Made by a program: the position numbers and the translations under genes. From the NCBI GenBank assembly GCA_036365515.1, contig CM070876.1, forward strand, positions 120,888,810 through 120,952,809: DNA of 64,000 nt, read 5' to 3'. The notes below the pieces were generated by a model that did no database searches, was not told the DNA's origin, and saw only the letters and a list, made by a program, of their open reading frames with translations. This document shows positions 59,943 to 64,000 of the stretch, one piece after another (the stretch's first letter is position 1; every line of letters begins with the position of its first letter). Source of the DNA: Torymus aiolomorphi (Eukaryota > Arthropoda > Insecta > Hymenoptera > Torymidae).

Positions 59943-60288
59943 GACAAAGAAAATATTTTTACGCTTAGTACACCTACTCCAGATAATGTTGCTTATGGAG
60001 ATTACTTATCCTAGATTGTGTTGCAAACCTTTTCTTTAAGAAGCAACTAGGAGAATCATATTTGTGTTTCAGAAAATACTTGAAAGAAATTGAAGGCATT
60101 CTTCCGGTTTATGACAACCAGTCAAATAAACTTTTGCCGACAAAACATGGTTTTTTTCACCTGATTGCAAACTGGCTTCTTAAAGGTTTGCGATAAATTC
60201 TAAAATAAGTAGTCTCCATAAGCAACATAATTGTCTGATACCCCTTGGGGAAGGTGTAGTAAGGTAAAAATATTTTCTTTGTTTGTCA
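59943..60288. mobile_element. MITE with GACAAAGAAAATATTTTTA termini
   Basis: 346 bp. Terminal repeats of ~65 bp are imperfect inverted copies, including TTGCTTATGGAGATTACTTA. It sits exactly at the inner edge of the right arm of the large inverted repeat. Confidence 0.7.
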
Positions 60289-61064
60289 GTCTTGATGCAC
60301 ATACTCATATAAACTAGCAACCTTTTCTGTGGAAGCCTCTCAACGGACTACCTTGCAGTTTCCTGTGCCTTGCTGATCATCGCACATTGAAGAGAGACCC
60401 GACCTATAAAAACTAATGAAGAAAAATTTATGGAATGTGGACAGTAATACTACTTTTAGTATGGAGATGTAGAAGGGATAACTTAGTTGAATGATACCAG
60501 CAATACCTACAACCAGTGCCAGAACGCTCCAGGTGATGTGTTGAATAACCTCCACAATACAGCATAAGTCTCGTTCTACCTACAAGAATATCAACATTGA
60601 AGCAACACTAGAAATAAATAAATAATGAAGTTAAACCAACCTGCTGACGAGGCAGCAACAATCAGGATGTGAGGTTCATTCTGAACCAAGGATCTGCTAC
60701 CTGAATTTATGATGACGAAAAGACTGTAGACAGCTCAATATGCATGTATGGACTTCTACCAGGAACGTACTGCTCCAACGTAACACCAATGTAACAAAAG
60801 AATCATGAGATGGAAGCACACAAGAGATCTATGTATGTGTACTGATCTCACCTATGTTTCCACTAGACACATGGGCAGGATAACTTCGAAGCTGGCTGCT
60901 GCGCTATACAACAATGTATAAGGAAACTCAGCATCAACGTGGAAGATGAGCTCGTAGAAGGCTGCGAAAAATCCTCACGTAAATCAGGATAGCTATCACA
61001 ACACACCCACGCAAGTACTTGGATCACCGTAACTCGTAGAATGCATCAGCGTTCCAGCGCCGGT

Positions 61065-62451
61065 TGTTACGAACTGCGTTCGCGTGAACGAATAGTACGT
61101 TATTTAGGGTCATTCTACAATGATAATTCTAAATTTAAATATTAAATATAAAACCAATTAAATTATAAACGTATCCCCATAAAACAATAATCTTGAACTG
61201 GGATTTAAACAATGAAATCATTAATTAGTTAATTAATAAACAAATAACAAATAATAACTCGAATAGGAATTAAGAATAAACCAAGCGATAACGAAACTAT
61301 TAAACTCTTAACTTTGAGAATGAATAATAATTGCGCTCGTAATTTAACTATTAATAACGAGGTAGATGGATTAAACCATTACGAATCTAAGTAAATAGTA
61401 TTGATTTGCGACTAATTAATAATTATTCCGAGAAGCGACAATTACGCGGTGGGTAGTCGAGACCATCCGTGATAGTTAACAATTCAATTAATAATAACAA
61501 GCACGCGTATAACAATAATTAATTAAGAAAGTTCGCTCGAGAAACAATTCAAGGACAAAGAAAAGACATGAACGCTTCCGAGAATCAATTATCAAAGGGA
61601 TCAATCCACTTCAAGGTAAAGAGTTTCAGGAATGCATCAACGGTCGAACCAAGAATGCGTAAACACTTCTTGGAATTCATAAGGATAAGGAAAGGATTAA
61701 TAGACAAATCAGGAATACGTAAACACTTCTCAAAATACATTAGCGGCAACGGGCACCCAACATGAACACAAACAATTCCCAGAACTATGGCGCAATGGCA
61801 CAACAGTCCAACGGCCCACGCCACTGGAGGGAGGCGGCCCGTCCCGCTACTCATCACTCTCGACCCTGTTTTCTGGTCTAGGCCCCCTCCATCGCCACTC
61901 TCCCTATTTGGGAGTGGGGAAAGGCTTCTGAGGCAACCTGGCGCCCTACAGCCTCTACACCATATTGCCTCCCACTACCAACCTGAAGCTGCCGACCAAT
62001 AGCGTTAGTCCTAGGATCCTCATCAACGGCCTGAGGTCCGCGTTAGGGGTATAACGGAAGAGCCTCGGGCCCTTAAGAGTCAGTCGCTACCGAGCACATG
62101 AGACGCTTAGTAGCTAAAAGCTTTGGTCGTTATCAACTAGTAGAGTAGTTTAATACTCTGCTGCACTAGTGCTTGACGTTGTGTATGTTGCGCCATTAAA
62201 GCTCTAGTCATTGAATTTATATAGAGTCACGGTTAAAAGTTCATTGTTTGTAATTATTAACAAGTACTTAATTATTTAATAAGCTCCAAGTTAAGTTTAT
62301 TTCTTGAGCTCGAGTCTTTATTCCAACTTTCCTGCAACTCCATGCGCTTTAGCGCTTAATTGAGCAAACGAATTCCACGTTCCGATTGGCTAACTTGGCG
62401 ATCATTGCAGAAGCGCCTTTCTTCTCGTCGAGGCCGACTCAGATCGTAACA
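61065..62451. mobile_element. Solo LTR, 1,387 bp
   Basis: Ends TGTTACGA and TCGTAACA, 4-bp duplication CGGT (61061-61064 and 62452-62455). The left arm of the inverted repeat carries the single uninterrupted site (about 28435). It matches no other LTR in the window. No coding sequence. Confidence 0.85.
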
Positions 62452-62590
62452 CGGTCGACACGGCGTCGATGACTGCCGCACGCACGTGAGAGCGAACAAG
62501 CGGGGAGCAGTGTGGAGTGAGAGGGGGCACCGCAAAAAGTGCTACCGCAGCAACGGCAAGATTGCCGGCCTCGACAACTCTGTTCATAGC

Positions 62591-62701
62591 CTTAAAAATG
62601 AACAGTGCACAGATAAAAAGAAATAGCATTAGTTGTATATCTATATATACAGATATACCACTAATGCTATATCTGTTGTTTGTGCACTGTTCCTTTTTAA
62701 G
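62591..62701. repeat. 111-bp hairpin in right arm
   Basis: Counterpart of 28189-28299. Arms CTTAAAAATGAACAGTGCAC and mirror image. Confidence 0.75.
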
Positions 62702-63103
62702 TATCCTGGGCTTTAGCGCAGCACACAGTATTCTTGAACAGTAACATTTGTAGTTAGTAGCAACAGTATAGCTATAGACCTTAGATTTTTTCTATTTGTG
62801 CTTCAAACAGTTTTGAAAGTAAATAGCCTTGTAGGATTTTGTGTGTTAATTCAGTGCGCGTCGCGAGTGTTGAGCTTCGCGAGTTAAATTACTTCCGTGC
62901 TAACATGTTTGTAGTTAGCTGTAGCTCAATGTTTTTTTGTGCTTTGATTTTAATAAATATATAAGTAGAGAATACCTACACTTAAAAGGTGCTGTGTTCG
63001 CGTTGCTTTTATTCGACACCTTTCCAAAATTGAAACTCCCATTTCCCTTCAATGTAATAAAACCCTTACAATGTATATACTATATATCGACGGCTGAGCG
63101 ACA

Positions 63104-63296
63104 GAAGAACGTATCTCGGTTCGCAGATGAAGAACGACGTATCTCAGCGCGCGGATAAAGAACAACGTTCCTCGCCGCGCGGATGAAGAACGACGTATAT
63201 CGGAGCGAAAATGAAGAACGACGTATCTCGCCGCACGGATGAAGAACGACTTATATCGGCGCGAATATGAAGAACGTCGTATCTCGGCGCGAATTT
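63104..63296. repeat. 28-bp minisatellite, seven units
   Basis: GATGAAGAACGACGTATCTC-type units, one more than in the left arm. Confidence 0.8.
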
Positions 63297-63877
63297 TTTT
63301 TCTTAAAATCTTGTAGTGGCAGCACTGCGCGCTCGCGCTGTACCGTGGCGAGCGTCATCTATACTTACCTTCATACTGACTATACATACCGGGCTTTGTA
63401 AAGCAAACTTTGTTAATTATTTTGTGCGACCGCTAGCAGTCGAGTATTTTTATACACATAGAAAAGAAAATCTTTACATCTAACCAACCATTACTTTGAA
63501 AACTACAAGTAAGTAGTATTGGCCACAAAACCCAAATTATGTAAATATTATAAAATATTTCATATCATTAACTTCTCCTCGTTTTAATAGAACATATCAG
63601 TTTTTTCATATTTAATTCACATTTCTTAATATTTAAGAAATTCACCGCGTTATTAAAATAAATTTACTCGATTGTTCGAAAATAACTATAGAAAATCGAA
63701 ATAATTTAGATAAAATTATTTTAAAATAACTAATAACGTTAAATAATAGAATATTTAGATTAAAGAGAAGAAAAACTGCATCAAATCAATGGGGCCTTTA
63801 TTATATATTGTGGCGTGGTAGAAAGAACGTCACATTTCACATCCGAGGTTATTCAGGGGTTTTTTCGAACCGCTGAT

Positions 63878-64000
63878 TTATTTATTTATTTATTTATTAA
63901 CTCCAGAGTAAATACATAGTATTACATTACAAATATTTTTTAACAAAAAATATTTTAATCCTGCTACGGACAACAGACTTTCCTGTGTGCAGATCGGGAG
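63878..64000. other. (TTAT)n and right-edge sequence
   Basis: About five TTAT units, then AT-rich DNA with nothing recognised. Confidence 0.5.

Larger units (their letters stand above)
60285..63877. repeat. Right arm of the ~2.2-kb inverted repeat, split by a solo LTR
   Basis: Reverse complement of 27045-29213 after removing 61065-62451 and one CGGT. Outer end at CGAACCGCTGAT followed by (TTAT)n. Confidence 0.85.

Overview
This window is repeat-dense, AT-rich eukaryotic DNA, almost certainly from an arthropod and most likely an insect. The basis is the mix of element families: Ty1/copia, two Ty3/gypsy families (one primed like the CsRn1 clade), BEL/Pao, an R1-clade LINE and many miniature inverted-repeat elements. 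I found no host protein-coding gene, tRNA, rRNA or CRISPR array. Every autonomous element is broken, except perhaps the copia element, whose 5' half lies outside the window. The interest is in how the elements are nested.

Layout, left to right. 0-2.7 kb: 3' half of a copia element with its 3' LTR. 2.7-4.0 kb: nine diverged ~147-bp tandem units. 4.2-5.5 kb: a fold-back element and a hairpin element. 5.7-6.8 kb: orphan leader of a tRNA-Trp-primed retrotransposon. 7.4-9.1 kb: three (TA)n-embedded non-coding elements (E1-E3). 9.1-17.2 kb: a full-length but decayed gypsy element (family G1, minus strand). 17.4-24.9 kb: a truncated DNA-transposon copy (Tn-A) split by an R1-clade LINE at 18.8-23.9 kb. 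24.9-27.1 kb: a ~115-bp tandem array. 27.0-29.2 kb: left arm of a ~2.2-kb inverted repeat. 29.3-33.6 kb: several miniature elements. 33.6-53.3 kb: a second DNA transposon (Tn-B) with ~1.06-kb terminal inverted repeats, split by a BEL/Pao element (36.2-43.6 kb, target duplication ATTAT) and a CsRn1-like gypsy element (G2, 45.1-50.9 kb, target duplication CTAG). 53.3-54.4 kb: three more (TA)n-embedded elements (E4-E6). 54.8-58.2 kb: a second G1 copy with RT deleted. 58.6-60.3 kb: a minisatellite and miniature elements. 60.3-63.9 kb: right arm of the large inverted repeat, split by a solo LTR (61.1-62.5 kb, target duplication CGGT).

Tn-A and Tn-B are reciprocal controls. Tn-A keeps the empty site of the G2 insertion and Tn-B keeps the empty site of the R1 insertion. 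The left arm of the large inverted repeat likewise keeps the empty site of the solo LTR. Three insertions are therefore documented to the base within one window.

The best candidate for something undescribed is the E family. It comprises six short elements in two clusters of three, lying in or beside (TA)n tracts. All share a core containing GTGACTAAAGAAATAATG. Around that core each type carries its own private 10-17-bp repeat, with copies inverted on one side and direct on the other, and the private repeat differs between types.
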